Positions 35,247 to 44,117 of a stretch of 64,000 bases of DNA are shown one piece after another. Position 1 is the stretch's first letter. The number at the start of each line of letters is the position of its first letter. The position numbers and the translations under genes were made by a program. The DNA is from Halomontanus rarus (GTDB taxonomy: Archaea > Halobacteriota > Halobacteria > Halobacteriales > Natrialbaceae): positions 3,906,001 through 3,970,000 of the forward strand of contig NZ_CP071597.1 of assembly GCF_017357405.1 (NCBI RefSeq). Direction: 5' to 3'. The notes below the pieces were generated by a model. It worked only from the letters and a program-made list of their open reading frames with translations. It searched no databases and was not told the DNA's origin.

Positions 35247-37427
35247 ATGCACTACCCCGGTCCACCGCGGTTCTGCGCTGTCGGTGAGGCGGTCGAACTC
35301 GCGCCCCGTAATCCCGATCCGGACGAGACCTATGTGTGGTCGATCCTCGAGAAACCGACCGGGAGTTCCCTCTCGATCGAACCGAACGCCGTCGTCCACG
35401 CCGAACCGGACGCGGCCGGCACTTACCGGTTCGAACTCGAGGCTCCCGACGGGCGACACGAGCAGACCGTGCGCGCGTTTCCAGACCCTCGGCGTTCGGT
35501 CAGGTTCGAACTCCCCGCCGCAGCGCTCCCCGACCACGACCCCGCCGACGTCTCCGTTATCGGACCGTTCAACGACCACCTCGTCGGTCGAGATCGGCCG
35601 CGACTCGAGGGCGACGTGTACGTCTACGAAACGCGGCTTCCGCCGGGCTCGCGGCGCTTCGCGTACGTCGTCGGTGAGAACATCGACGAGGCCGTGTGGG
35701 ACGACGTCGTCGTTCCCGGACCGGGTCGGCCGCCCCTCGAACTCACGGGCGAGGTTCGCGAGGAGGAGGTCCTCGTCACCGCCGACGCCGAACCGGGGAC
35801 CGACAGCGAGTACGACGCGGACGATCTCGAGATCGAGTACGTCGTCGACGACCGGGACCGGGGCCGGGACGGTCTCTCGCCCGACGCGCTATCGGTTGCG
35901 GACGGCATCGCACGCGTCGATCGGGACGCGATCGAGGGTGCCGTTCGACTGCACGCGGTCGCCGTCGGCGAGCGCCACAGCGTGGCGGACCGTCTCGAGA
36001 TCGAGGGTGAGGGCGAGGACGAGGACGAGAACGCCGCCGACGGGAGGACGGAACCGACGATCCGTCGGCCGAACGAGCCACCCGAGTGGGCTCGCGACGC
36101 CGTCGTCTACGAGATATTCGTTCGTTCGTTCACCCGCGAGACCAGTTTCGACGCCCTCGAACGACGAGTCCCCTACCTCGCGTACCTCGGTGTCGACTGC
36201 GTCTGGCTGACGCCGATCCTCGAGGGGCCGACGACCCACGGCTACCACACGACCGACTACTTCGACACCGCGAGCGACCTCGGCACGCGCGAGGCGTTCC
36301 GGTCGTTCGTCGACCGCTGTCACGAGGCCGGGATCCGCGTGGTCTTCGATCTCGTCATCAACCACACCGCTCGCGAACACCCGGCGTTCGACATGAGCGC
36401 GGCCGGCGTCCCCGAGTACCGCGACTGGTACGTCTGGGAGTCCCTCGAGTCGGCGGGTCTTGACGCGGGGGATATCGAACTCGAGGACGTCGACGGCCGA
36501 GCGTCGAACGCGCCGCCGTCGCGACGGCTGTCGGGCCGCGACCGAGAGGTCGCCCAGTACTACTTCGACTGGCGGGGGATTCCCAATTTGAACTACGACT
36601 CGCTCGCCGTCCGGGCGTTCCTCCTTTCAGTCGTCGACGAGTGGGCCGACGTCGTCGACGGCTACCGCTGCGACGTCGCGTGGGCGATTCCCCACGGGTT
36701 CTGGAAGGAAGTCCGGGACCGCGTTCGCGACCGGGACCCGAAATTCCTGTTGCTCGACGAAACCATTCCGCGCGACCCAGACGTACAGGCGGGCGAGTTC
36801 GACGTCCACTACGACACGACGCTGTACGGCACCCTCCGCGACGTCGGCACCGGCAACCGACCCGCCGACGCCCTGCTCGAGGCCGCGACGGCGCCCGAAC
36901 GCGAGGGGTTCCCCGACCGGTCGCTGCACATGCGATACGTCGAGAACCACGACGAACCGCGCTACCTCGAGGCCTGTGACGTCGACGCCCTGCGTGGCGC
37001 TGCGGCCGCGACTCTCACGCTCCCGGGCGTCCCCCTGCTCTACTACGGACAGGAACGGGGCGCGACCGAGTATCGGGGACCGATGCCGTGGGAGGGAGAT
37101 GGGGATTTGACGGCGTTCCACCGCGACTTGATCGACGCGCGCGCCGACTCGGTCGCTCTCTCCCGCGGTGACGTCGAGGAACTCGAGTACGACGCCGACG
37201 GCGACGCAGCGGTCGTATTCGCTCGCCGGACCTCGTCCGAACGGGTCCTCGTCGCGCTCAACTTCGGGGCCGAACCGTTGACGGTACGGGTTTCGGAGTC
37301 GGTCGGAGAGGAACTCGAGGACGAAGCGACCGATCTGGTGTCGGGGACTCGCGTGCCGATCGATCGCGGCGGTGACGGCGTCTCGTTCCCAGTCACGGAC
37401 GTGGTCGTCCTCGAAACGTCGGTGTAG
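35247..37427 (+). CDS. Alpha-amylase-family (GH13) intracellular glucan hydrolase
   Basis: 726 residues. The N-terminal 110 residues look Ig-like, followed by a CBM48-like segment (DVSVIGPFNDH) and an acidic linker (about 245-275). The GH13 barrel begins near residue 283 (VVYEIFVRSFT). The four conserved regions are DLVINH (about 368), GYRCDVAW with the nucleophile Asp (about 475), LLLDE with the acid Glu (about 505) and VENHDE (about 566). A C-terminal beta domain closes the chain. The lack of a signal peptide and the N-terminal module suggest a cyclomaltodextrinase/neopullulanase-like enzyme acting on imported maltodextrins. It is followed 42 bases later by a TrmB gene. Confidence 0.93.
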   Translation: MHYPGPPRFCAVGEAVELAPRNPDPDETYVWSILEKPTGSSLSIEPNAVVHAEPDAAGTYRFELEAPDGRHEQTVRAFPDPRRSVRFELPAAALPDHDPADVSVIGPFNDHLVGRDRPRLEGDVYVYETRLPPGSRRFAYVVGENIDEAVWDDVVVPGPGRPPLELTGEVREEEVLVTADAEPGTDSEYDADDLEIEYVVDDRDRGRDGLSPDALSVADGIARVDRDAIEGAVRLHAVAVGERHSVADRLEIEGEGEDEDENAADGRTEPTIRRPNEPPEWARDAVVYEIFVRSFTRETSFDALERRVPYLAYLGVDCVWLTPILEGPTTHGYHTTDYFDTASDLGTREAFRSFVDRCHEAGIRVVFDLVINHTAREHPAFDMSAAGVPEYRDWYVWESLESAGLDAGDIELEDVDGRASNAPPSRRLSGRDREVAQYYFDWRGIPNLNYDSLAVRAFLLSVVDEWADVVDGYRCDVAWAIPHGFWKEVRDRVRDRDPKFLLLDETIPRDPDVQAGEFDVHYDTTLYGTLRDVGTGNRPADALLEAATAPEREGFPDRSLHMRYVENHDEPRYLEACDVDALRGAAAATLTLPGVPLLYYGQERGATEYRGPMPWEGDGDLTAFHRDLIDARADSVALSRGDVEELEYDADGDAAVVFARRTSSERVLVALNFGAEPLTVRVSESVGEELEDEATDLVSGTRVPIDRGGDGVSFPVTDVVVLETSV

Positions 37428-37469
37428 CCAGACAGAACACTCATACCCCCGGCACGGACACATACACGC

Positions 37470-38519
37470 ATGGACGAGGCGACGCTTGCGGACCGGCTCC
37501 GACAGCTGGGTCTGTCGGAGAAAGAAATCGACACGTATCTCACGATTCTCGAGCACGGCGAGGCCAAGGCGAGCACCGTCGCCGACGACGCGGGCGTCTC
37601 GAAGCGCTACGTCTACAGCGTCAGCGAAACACTCGACGACCGCGGGTTCGTCGAAGTCAACGACCACGTCGTCCCGACGACGATCCGCGCACACCCGCCC
37701 GAGGAGGTCGTCGACAAACTGACCACGGAGCTACAGGCCCTCGAGCCGGCGCTAACCGACCGGTACGGCGACGTTCCCGAACAGCTCCAGGAGTTCGAGG
37801 TCATCAAGACGCGGACGACCGTTCTCAAACGCATTCGCGAACTCCTCGAGCGCGCCGAAGACGAGATCACCCTCTCGGTGCCGGCCACCCTGCTCGAGGA
37901 GATCGAAGACGGACTGCGCGAGACCGTCGAGCGCGGGGTGCTCGTCATCTTGCTGGTCAGCGGCGAGAAGTCGCCCGACGAGGAGCGATTCGACGGCGTC
38001 GCGAGCGTCGTCCGGGCCTGGGGTGAGAACGCGCCGCTGATCGTCACCGCCGACAGACGCCAGGGCCTGTTCGCACCCAACGAGATGCTCGTCCGGACCA
38101 ACTCCGGCAAGCGCGGCATCGCCATCGCACAGCAACAGCTCGTGCCGATCATCGTCGGTTCCTTCTTCGGTAACTACTGGCCGATGGCGACCCAGACCTA
38201 CGTCACCGATCCGGCCACACTCCCCGAGACTTATACCGGCTTCCGCCACGCCGTCTTGCAGGCGACCCTCCACCTCGAGGCCGGCACCGACGTCCGCGTC
38301 ACCGCGCAGGCCCGACCGGTTCGAACCGACGATTACGCCACCGTCGAGGGGCTCCTCGTCGGGGTCCGTCAGAGCTTGCTCGAGCCGACCCGGGACACGT
38401 TCGCCGTCGAGAACGCCCTAATCGTCGAGACCGACGACGGCGAGACCGTCACCCTCGGCGGCGAGGGCGCGTTCGTCGAGGATTTCGAGACCCGACGAGT
38501 GACCCTGTCTACGGAGTGA
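37470..38519 (+). CDS. TrmB-family sugar-responsive regulator (second copy)
   Basis: 349 residues. The winged helix is RLRQLGLSEKEIDTYLTILEHGEAKAS then SKRYVYSVSETLDDRGFVEV. The C-terminal effector domain includes ITLSVPATLLEEIEDGL, VRAWGENAPLIVTADRR, GSFFGNYWPMATQTYV and HAVLQATLHLEAG. It lies 42 bases after the GH13 gene in the same direction, so it may be co-transcribed, and it is the best candidate regulator of the GH13/GH15/ABC genes. It resembles the copy at 25118 along its whole length. Confidence 0.92.
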   Translation: MDEATLADRLRQLGLSEKEIDTYLTILEHGEAKASTVADDAGVSKRYVYSVSETLDDRGFVEVNDHVVPTTIRAHPPEEVVDKLTTELQALEPALTDRYGDVPEQLQEFEVIKTRTTVLKRIRELLERAEDEITLSVPATLLEEIEDGLRETVERGVLVILLVSGEKSPDEERFDGVASVVRAWGENAPLIVTADRRQGLFAPNEMLVRTNSGKRGIAIAQQQLVPIIVGSFFGNYWPMATQTYVTDPATLPETYTGFRHAVLQATLHLEAGTDVRVTAQARPVRTDDYATVEGLLVGVRQSLLEPTRDTFAVENALIVETDDGETVTLGGEGAFVEDFETRRVTLSTE

Positions 38520-38624
38520 CCGTTCGTCCGGTCTGCCCCTCGGTTCTTCCGCTCTCAACGCACGCTCGAGGAAGCCGACGCGAGAATCGAACCGCTTACC
38601 CGCGACGGGTCGGTATCGCCGCGT

Positions 38625-39677
38625 ATGGAAGCCGTGGTCGTCGCAGACGAGCTTCAGCGATCCTACGGGGACGCCGTCGCGCTCGCCGGTGTCTCGCTGT
38701 CGATCGGACGAGGAGAGGTGTTCGCGCTCATCGGCCCCAACGGGGCCGGGAAAACGACGCTGGTTCGAGCGCTCACCGGAACGACCGTTCCGGACGGCGG
38801 TTCCGCGAGCGTCCTCGGTAATTCGCCGGAAAGGGTCGACCGCGACCGACTGGGCGTCCTCCCGCAGGACTTCAGTCCGCCGGATCGACTGACCGCCCGC
38901 GAACTGCTCGCCTACTACGCCGGCCTCTACGAGGACCCGCGCGACCCGGACGCGGTCCTCGCGGACGTCGGCCTCGCGGACGCGGGCGACACGTGGTACG
39001 AGAACCTCTCGGGCGGCCAGCAACGCCGCGTCTGCGTCGGAACCACGCTCGTCAACGACCCGGACGTACTCGTCCTCGACGAGCCGACGACCGGCATCGA
39101 CCCCGCCGGCCGACGGACCGTCTGGCGACTCGTCGAATCGCTCGCCGACGCCGGCACCACGGTTTTGCTGACGACCCACGACATGGCTGAAGCCCAGCGG
39201 CTCGGCGACCGCGTCGGCCTCCTCGCGGACGGAGAACTGATCGCCGTCGGGACGCCCGCGGAGCTCGTGGCGACCCACGCCGGTTCGAGTCGGCTCACCG
39301 TCGAGCTCGCGACTCCCGACGCGGATACCGGAGCGGGTGCCGAACCTGCAACCGCAACCCCGGTCGATCCCGCGACCTTCGCGGACCTCGAGCATCCGGT
39401 CGACGTGCGGACCCGCGCCGGGGCGAGCACGGTCGTCGTCCGAGAGATCTCTCCGTCCGAGATCGGTACCGTCGTCGCCTTCCTCGACGAGCGCGGGATC
39501 GAGTACACCGGACTGACCTGGGCGGAACCCGACCTCGAGGACGTCTACCTCGCGCTCGCCGACGACGCGGAGGCCGCTCGGACGACTCGAGCGGGCGCGG
39601 ACGTCGGCGCGACCGCGGTCGAACGTGAAGCCGCCGGAGACGGTGAGGGGAAGAAGAGGGGGAGGGGAAGCCAATGA
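38625..39677 (+). CDS. ABC-2 type exporter ATP-binding protein
   Basis: 350 residues. Walker A GPNGAGKTTLVRAL, Q-loop LPQDFSPPDRLTARELL, signature LSGGQQRRVCVGTTL, Walker B VLVLDEPTTGIDPAGRR and H-loop LLTTHDMAEAQRLG match the CcmA/DrrA-like group. The C-terminal domain of about 110 residues (EYTGLTWAEPDLEDVYLAL) is typical of drug/Na+ exporters. It overlaps the permease gene by 4 bases (ATGA). The exported substrate is unknown. Confidence 0.94.
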   Translation: MEAVVVADELQRSYGDAVALAGVSLSIGRGEVFALIGPNGAGKTTLVRALTGTTVPDGGSASVLGNSPERVDRDRLGVLPQDFSPPDRLTARELLAYYAGLYEDPRDPDAVLADVGLADAGDTWYENLSGGQQRRVCVGTTLVNDPDVLVLDEPTTGIDPAGRRTVWRLVESLADAGTTVLLTTHDMAEAQRLGDRVGLLADGELIAVGTPAELVATHAGSSRLTVELATPDADTGAGAEPATATPVDPATFADLEHPVDVRTRAGASTVVVREISPSEIGTVVAFLDERGIEYTGLTWAEPDLEDVYLALADDAEAARTTRAGADVGATAVEREAAGDGEGKKRGRGSQ

Positions 39678-40456
39678 GCCGATTGAGCCGCCTCCGATCG
39701 GAAGTGAGCGCCGACTGGCGGTCGTTCGTTCGCCGGCGGACCGCCGTCTTCTTCACGTTCTTCTTCCCCGTAATCTTGATCGTGATCTTCGGCGCGCTCG
39801 TGCGCACCGATCCGGGCTCGAGCGGAGGCGGCGGCCTGTTCGCGGAGCCGCCGGGCTACTACGTCCCCGGCTACCTCGCCGTCGTCGTCCTCTTTACGCC
39901 GCTGTCTCGGATGGGAAGCGAGGTCGCCCGCCACCGCGAGGGTAACCGCTTCGAGAAACTGGCGACGACGCCGCTCACTCGGGGGGAGTGGCTGCTCGCC
40001 CAGACGGTCGTCAACGCCGCCATCATCGGGCTGGCGAGCCTGCTCATTCTCGGCCTCGTCGTCGCGTTGACGGGGGCCGAGATCGCGTTCTCCCCGCTGC
40101 TGGTTCCGTACGTTCTCGTCGGGGTGGTCTGCTTTTGCGGGATCGGCGCGATGCTCGGCAGCTACACCGACTCTCAGGACGGAGCGATCGCCGCCAGCAA
40201 CGCCATCGGCCTCCCCTTGCTCTTCCTCTCGGAGACGTTCGTCACCACCGAGCAGTTGCCGGGCTGGTTCGAGCCGCTGATGAACCTCTCGCCGCTGACC
40301 TACTTCGCCCGCGGCGTCCGTGCAGCGACGTTCCCCGAAGCCGGCATCGACGAACTCGCCGGCCTCGAGCCGGCGCTCGGCAACCTCCTCGTGCTCACGA
40401 TCCTCGCAGTCGGCTTCTTCGCGCTCGGCGCGTGGTCGATTCCGCGGACGGATTGA
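39674..40456 (+). CDS. ABC-2 type exporter permease
   Basis: 260 residues with six hydrophobic segments. It begins with a short cytoplasmic stretch (SRLRSEVSADWRSFVRRRTA), then TAVFFTFFFPVILIVIFGALV. The family signature region near the C-terminus is LFLSETFVTTEQLPGWFEPLMNLSPLTYFARGVRA. It forms the membrane part of the exporter with the ATPase encoded just upstream, whose stop it overlaps. Confidence 0.93.
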   Translation: MSRLSRLRSEVSADWRSFVRRRTAVFFTFFFPVILIVIFGALVRTDPGSSGGGGLFAEPPGYYVPGYLAVVVLFTPLSRMGSEVARHREGNRFEKLATTPLTRGEWLLAQTVVNAAIIGLASLLILGLVVALTGAEIAFSPLLVPYVLVGVVCFCGIGAMLGSYTDSQDGAIAASNAIGLPLLFLSETFVTTEQLPGWFEPLMNLSPLTYFARGVRAATFPEAGIDELAGLEPALGNLLVLTILAVGFFALGAWSIPRTD

Positions 40457-40531
40457 CGGTCTCGAGCACCGGTCCGTAGAGTCGGTAGTGTTCACGTTCG
40501 CGTTCGCGCTCGCCCGTGCCGACGACGCCGG

Positions 40532-41617
40532 TCATCCGATTTCGACGCGAGTACCGGACGGAGACGGGTCGCGGTCACCCTCTCGGGTCACGAGAACCAC
40601 GGTTTCGGTAGTCTCGCCCGCCGCCCGCCGGACGGACAGCGTGATGGCTTCGCCGGGTCGTTTTTCGGTGAGCAGGTAGCTCGTCAGCTCTTCGGCCGAG
40701 CGGAGTTCGCGGTCGTCGACGCCGACGATGACGTCGCCGCCGACTGGGACCCGCCGCCCGCGGACACGGCGGTGAGAGTGACAGCCGCCGAGAACGCCGC
40801 TGGCCGGCCCCTCCCGAACGTCGACCACGAGGACGCCGCCGGGTTCGGCGAGGTCGTTCGCCTCCGCGACGGCGGGGGAGACGTCGAGGGTGCTGACGTG
40901 GAGCGTCGCGTGCTCGCTCGAGCCCGTGGCGACGAGGTCGGGGACGATTCGGGAGACGACCGCCGGCGAGATGGAGAACCCGATGTTCTCCCCCTGCTTC
41001 GCCCTGTTGACGCCGACGACCACGGGTTCGCCGTCGTCGATCGCGACGAGCGGGCCGCCGCTGTTGCCGGGATTGATCGCCGCGTCGGTCTGCACGACGT
41101 CCGGGATGGCGAACCCTTCGCCGCCACCGACCGGCGTCGTCCTCGAGACGCCGCTGACGATCCCCGTGGTAATGGTACCGTCGAGACCCATCGGGTTCCC
41201 GAACGCCGCGACCGGGCGTCCGGGTTCGGGGTTGTCGGTCGCGACGGCGAGCGGGGTCGCGTAGTCGGGAACGCCCTCGATGGCGATCACCGCGAGGTCG
41301 GTGTACCGATCGGTGCCGACGAGTCGGCCGACTCGCCACTCGCCCTCGCTGAATCGGACTTCGAGTTCGAGTTCGAGTTCGAGTTCGGGGTCGAGGTCCG
41401 CCGGCGGTGTTCGCTCCGCGCGGCCGCGGCCCCCTGGAGAGCGCCCGCCGACACCGTGGAGGACGTGGTGGTTGGTAACGACGTGGCCGTCACCGTCGTA
41501 GACGAATCCGGAGCCGGTACCGGCGGAGCCGGACGTCCTCGCAGTGACGTAAATCGAGACGACGGAGGGGATCACGTCGCGGTACAGCGCAGCGTAGTTC
41601 TGGTCGTGTTCGTGCAT
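40532..41617 (-). CDS. HtrA/Deg-like serine protease with PDZ domain
   Basis: 361 residues from MHEHDQNYAALYRDVIPSVVSIYV; a GTG 21 bases upstream is possible. The trypsin-like domain has the triad His in VVTNHHVLHG, Asp in YTDLAVIAI and Ser in NPGNSGGPL. A PDZ-like domain follows (GGVLVVDVREGPA, GDVIVGVDDRELRSAEEL). A run of Glu-Leu from a GAGTTC hexamer repeat is inserted before the Asp (about residues 75-85). No signal peptide or membrane anchor is seen, unlike bacterial DegP, so it should be cytoplasmic. A role in protein quality control is inferred from the family. Confidence 0.9.
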   Translation of the reverse strand: MHEHDQNYAALYRDVIPSVVSIYVTARTSGSAGTGSGFVYDGDGHVVTNHHVLHGVGGRSPGGRGRAERTPPADLDPELELELELEVRFSEGEWRVGRLVGTDRYTDLAVIAIEGVPDYATPLAVATDNPEPGRPVAAFGNPMGLDGTITTGIVSGVSRTTPVGGGEGFAIPDVVQTDAAINPGNSGGPLVAIDDGEPVVVGVNRAKQGENIGFSISPAVVSRIVPDLVATGSSEHATLHVSTLDVSPAVAEANDLAEPGGVLVVDVREGPASGVLGGCHSHRRVRGRRVPVGGDVIVGVDDRELRSAEELTSYLLTEKRPGEAITLSVRRAAGETTETVVLVTREGDRDPSPSGTRVEIG

Positions 41618-41771
41618 CGAATCCCGGCGGCGAATCACGCCCCCGGACTAACTCGAGGGAAGCGCCGAGCGAGCATAAGGGTCGTGCTAACTGATGGCAC
41701 GAGAGGACGTTACGCGAAAAGAGACGAGTGTTCGGTCCCAACGGCTGCGGCCGCGGAACGGTGGCGCTCGA

Positions 41772-42383
41772 TCAGAAGACGGGCACGAACGCGACCATCG
41801 GCTGGAACTCGTACTGGTAGACGTGGTTGAGCAGGACGTACGTGACCACGCCGAGGACGAGACTGAGGATCCACGCCGCCGCCGCGATCCGGCCGACTCT
41901 CGCGTGGGCGGTCCGGCGAAGCTCCGCCGGCGTGTGGGTCAGTCCGAGGATCAATGCGTACAGCACGACCGGAACTGCGACGACCGAGAGTAGGATATGG
42001 ATCGCGAGCATCGCGAGATACGCGTACCTGACGGGGTCGGGTGCGCCGACGATGTACTTCTCGCCGCCACCGCCGACTTTGAGGAGGTAGACGACGAGGA
42101 ACAGCAGGATGAGCGTAAAGGCCCCGATCATCGCCCACCGGTGTTTGTCGACCTCGTCGTGACGGATCCAGTACCAGCCGAGGACGAGCAGCGCGGTCGT
42201 CGCGGTGTTGATCACCGCGATCGCGTGCGTGAGCAGGTTCACCTGCGCTTCCGTGAGGTCCGGGTAGATCGGGACGTCGAGCAAGAACGTGCCGAGCACG
42301 AGCGCGTAGCCGACGATCGTCAACACGACCGTCGCACCGATCGGATTCTCGCGCACCTGCCGTCTCGCGTCAGCGGTTGCCAT
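41772..42383 (-). CDS. DUF420 membrane protein
   Basis: 203 residues from MATADARRQVRENPIGATV; longer frames upstream overlap the J-domain gene's 3' region and are rejected. Five hydrophobic segments are visible, with conserved His at LLTHAIAV, HRWAMI, AIHILLSVV and NHVYQYEF. DUF420 proteins are small membrane proteins often near cytochrome oxidase genes and suspected of a role in oxidase/heme assembly. No oxidase genes are adjacent here, although the ctaA-ctaB fusion lies 19 kb away. Function unproven. Confidence 0.85.
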   Translation of the reverse strand: MATADARRQVRENPIGATVVLTIVGYALVLGTFLLDVPIYPDLTEAQVNLLTHAIAVINTATTALLVLGWYWIRHDEVDKHRWAMIGAFTLILLFLVVYLLKVGGGGEKYIVGAPDPVRYAYLAMLAIHILLSVVAVPVVLYALILGLTHTPAELRRTAHARVGRIAAAAWILSLVLGVVTYVLLNHVYQYEFQPMVAFVPVF

Positions 42384-42481
42384 TACCGGCCCCTTGGGAG
42401 AGGTCCCGTATTTGTGTTGCTCTTCGAGCCTCGTCGAGACTCGTCGCTTCGCAATCGTGGATCTCCGTCCCGACGGTTGGA

Positions 42482-43336
42482 TTACTCGAACTCGGACTCG
42501 GACTCGGACCCGAATCCACCCTCGAGGTCGAACGGAACGGCATCGAGCGCGTCTCGAACTCGCGGTCGGATCTCGAAGAGATAGCGTTCGGTCTCCTCGA
42601 CGTCCGACCCGGACTCGTCGTAGGCGTGTTGGGTGTAGACGACCTTCTCGACGGTCACGTCGTCGGGGATCGACTGGGCGACGACGAGTCCGTCGAGCGC
42701 CCGTCCGGGCCGGAGTTCGACGTCCGTCACGCACCACCACGGCGGGAACTCGTGTGCGTGTGGCACCGCGACGTTCGACCCCTCGTACATGAACCCGTCG
42801 TCGCCGATAAAACTCGTCTTCGATCGCCCTCGCCACTTGAGCGGCCGGTCACTCGTGTTGTGAACCTCGAAAAAGGCGACTGTCCGCGCCATCTCCGGGG
42901 GAACCCCGGAGACGAGTGACGCGAGTTTCAGGTCGTGGACCAGTCCGAGCAACGTTATCGTCGCGAGAGTACCGTCGACGCGCAATCTGGGGCCACGGTT
43001 CGTCGCCGACGGCCGTGTCCTCGAACTCGCATTCGCACTCAGTCCCCCACTGGCGGCCCTCCCGGCTTCGCGTCCCGACGCGTCTCGAGTGGTGGGATCG
43101 AACGTCGGATCTGGCGGCTCGACCCCCTCCCGGGAGCGCGGTTCGCCGTCGATACCGCTCCCGTTCGGTGCCGACTCGCCGGTGATCTCCTCGTAGGCCT
43201 CCTTGATCCGAAGGAACCGTTCCCGAGAGCCACCCTGATCGGGGTGATGTTCTTTCAACAACGCCCGATAGGCGCGCCGGAGCTCCGACCGGTCGGCGTC
43301 CGGCGCCACCCCGAGGACGTCGTAGTGGCGTTCCAT
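42482..43336 (-). CDS. J-domain protein with C-terminal beta-rich domain
   Basis: 284 residues from MERHYDVLGVAPDADRSELR; an ATG 18 bases upstream is possible. Residues 1-60 are a J domain with the diagnostic HPD in LKEHHPDQGG, which stimulates DnaK/Hsp70 ATPase. The middle 60 residues are an acidic, disordered-looking linker, with one hydrophobic patch (TLATITLLGLVHDLKLASLV). Residues about 145-270 look like an Ig-like beta domain (ARTVAFFEVHNTSDRPLKW, DDGFMYEGSNV). It lacks the Cys-rich and substrate-binding domains of DnaJ, so it is a specialised co-chaperone. It ends in a Glu/Ser hexamer-repeat tail. Confidence 0.88.
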   Translation of the reverse strand: MERHYDVLGVAPDADRSELRRAYRALLKEHHPDQGGSRERFLRIKEAYEEITGESAPNGSGIDGEPRSREGVEPPDPTFDPTTRDASGREAGRAASGGLSANASSRTRPSATNRGPRLRVDGTLATITLLGLVHDLKLASLVSGVPPEMARTVAFFEVHNTSDRPLKWRGRSKTSFIGDDGFMYEGSNVAVPHAHEFPPWWCVTDVELRPGRALDGLVVAQSIPDDVTVEKVVYTQHAYDESGSDVEETERYLFEIRPRVRDALDAVPFDLEGGFGSESESEFE

Positions 43337-43498
43337 CGTGTACTGCATCTGCACCTCGTCGAAAAGAGTCTTTCCGTGTTTCCACGTTCGTTACGGGAGT
43401 CACCCGAGTTCGAGTTCGAGTTCGAGTGGCGATCCGAACTCGACTTCGAGCCACGACGGCGGAATACAGACCGGTTCAGGACCGCGAGTCGACTGACC

Positions 43499-43771
43499 TC
43501 ACTCGAGCGTCACGTCGCCGTCGCTGGACACCGTGACCGTATACCCACAGAATGGAAACGTCACCGTCCCCCGCCGTCGGGAGAGTCCGCCGTGCATCGG
43601 TTCGAACAGTTCGTCGAGCGCTGCCGGGTCGACGACGTGGTACAGCGGTTCGTACTCGGGGGGAGTGAGTTCCGCGGCCGGTACGTTCTCGGCGTCGGCG
43701 ACGGCTCTGACGACTACCTGACTCAGCGGCATCTGAAATGATCCGTCGACACGGTCGCCCCCCTCTTTCAT
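43499..43771 (-). CDS. HalOD1 output-domain protein
   Basis: 90 residues. MPLSQVVVRAVADAENVPAAELTPPEYEPLYHVVDPAALDELF followed by GTVTFPFCGYTVTVSSDGDVTLE matches the short haloarchaeal HalOD1 domain, predicted to be an output module of signal transduction; its biochemical activity is not known. A TATA-like CTTATGTCC lies about 25 bases before the ATG, and a second GATATATCCC further up. The palindromic element at 43979-44037 is 207 bases upstream and matches that before the histidine kinase. Confidence 0.85.
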   Translation of the reverse strand: MKEGGDRVDGSFQMPLSQVVVRAVADAENVPAAELTPPEYEPLYHVVDPAALDELFEPMHGGLSRRRGTVTFPFCGYTVTVSSDGDVTLE

Positions 43772-43978
43772 ACTAGCCGACTATTTTGGACATAAGGCAT
43801 AAGCCTGTCCTTCTATTCCGGCGTTTTCCACCGTTTTTCGTTTCGTTAACTTCGATATCGAAGGGATATATCAGAGGCTACTGGGAACCGTGATCCGGTT
43901 ACAGTTACAGTTGTGACAGATCGCCACCGAGCAGTAGACGGACTCCGAACTCGATTTCGTACGATCTACTGTACTCAG
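43772..43978. other. Leader/promoter region of the HalOD1 gene
   Basis: 207 bases between the HalOD1 start and its upstream palindromic element. On the minus strand two TATA-like sites are visible, GATATATCCC (43863-43872) and CTTATGTCC (about 43790-43800). No coding frame is supported. Confidence 0.45.
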
Positions 43979-44037
43979 TTCCGGTGCAATCGCGACCGAC
44001 CTGCGGTTGCACTGGTAAATCGCTATCCCAAACCGTA
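43979..44037 (-). promoter_or_regulatory. 59-bp palindromic upstream element, copy B
   Basis: Read on the minus strand: TACGGT, 19 bases, then GTGCAACCG-CAGGTCGGTCGCG-ATTGCACCGGAA. It matches copy A (1905-1963) at 31 of 34 bases in the palindrome block and in the TACGGT box and spacing. It has the same orientation towards its downstream gene, here HalOD1. One arm base differs, so its palindrome is slightly imperfect. Confidence 0.7.
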
Positions 44038-44117
44038 TCGGTCGCTGACGGTTGATTATCGGCCGCTCCGGGCCACCGTAATCGAAACGAACGACCGAAC
44101 TCAACCGCCGTGTTCGG

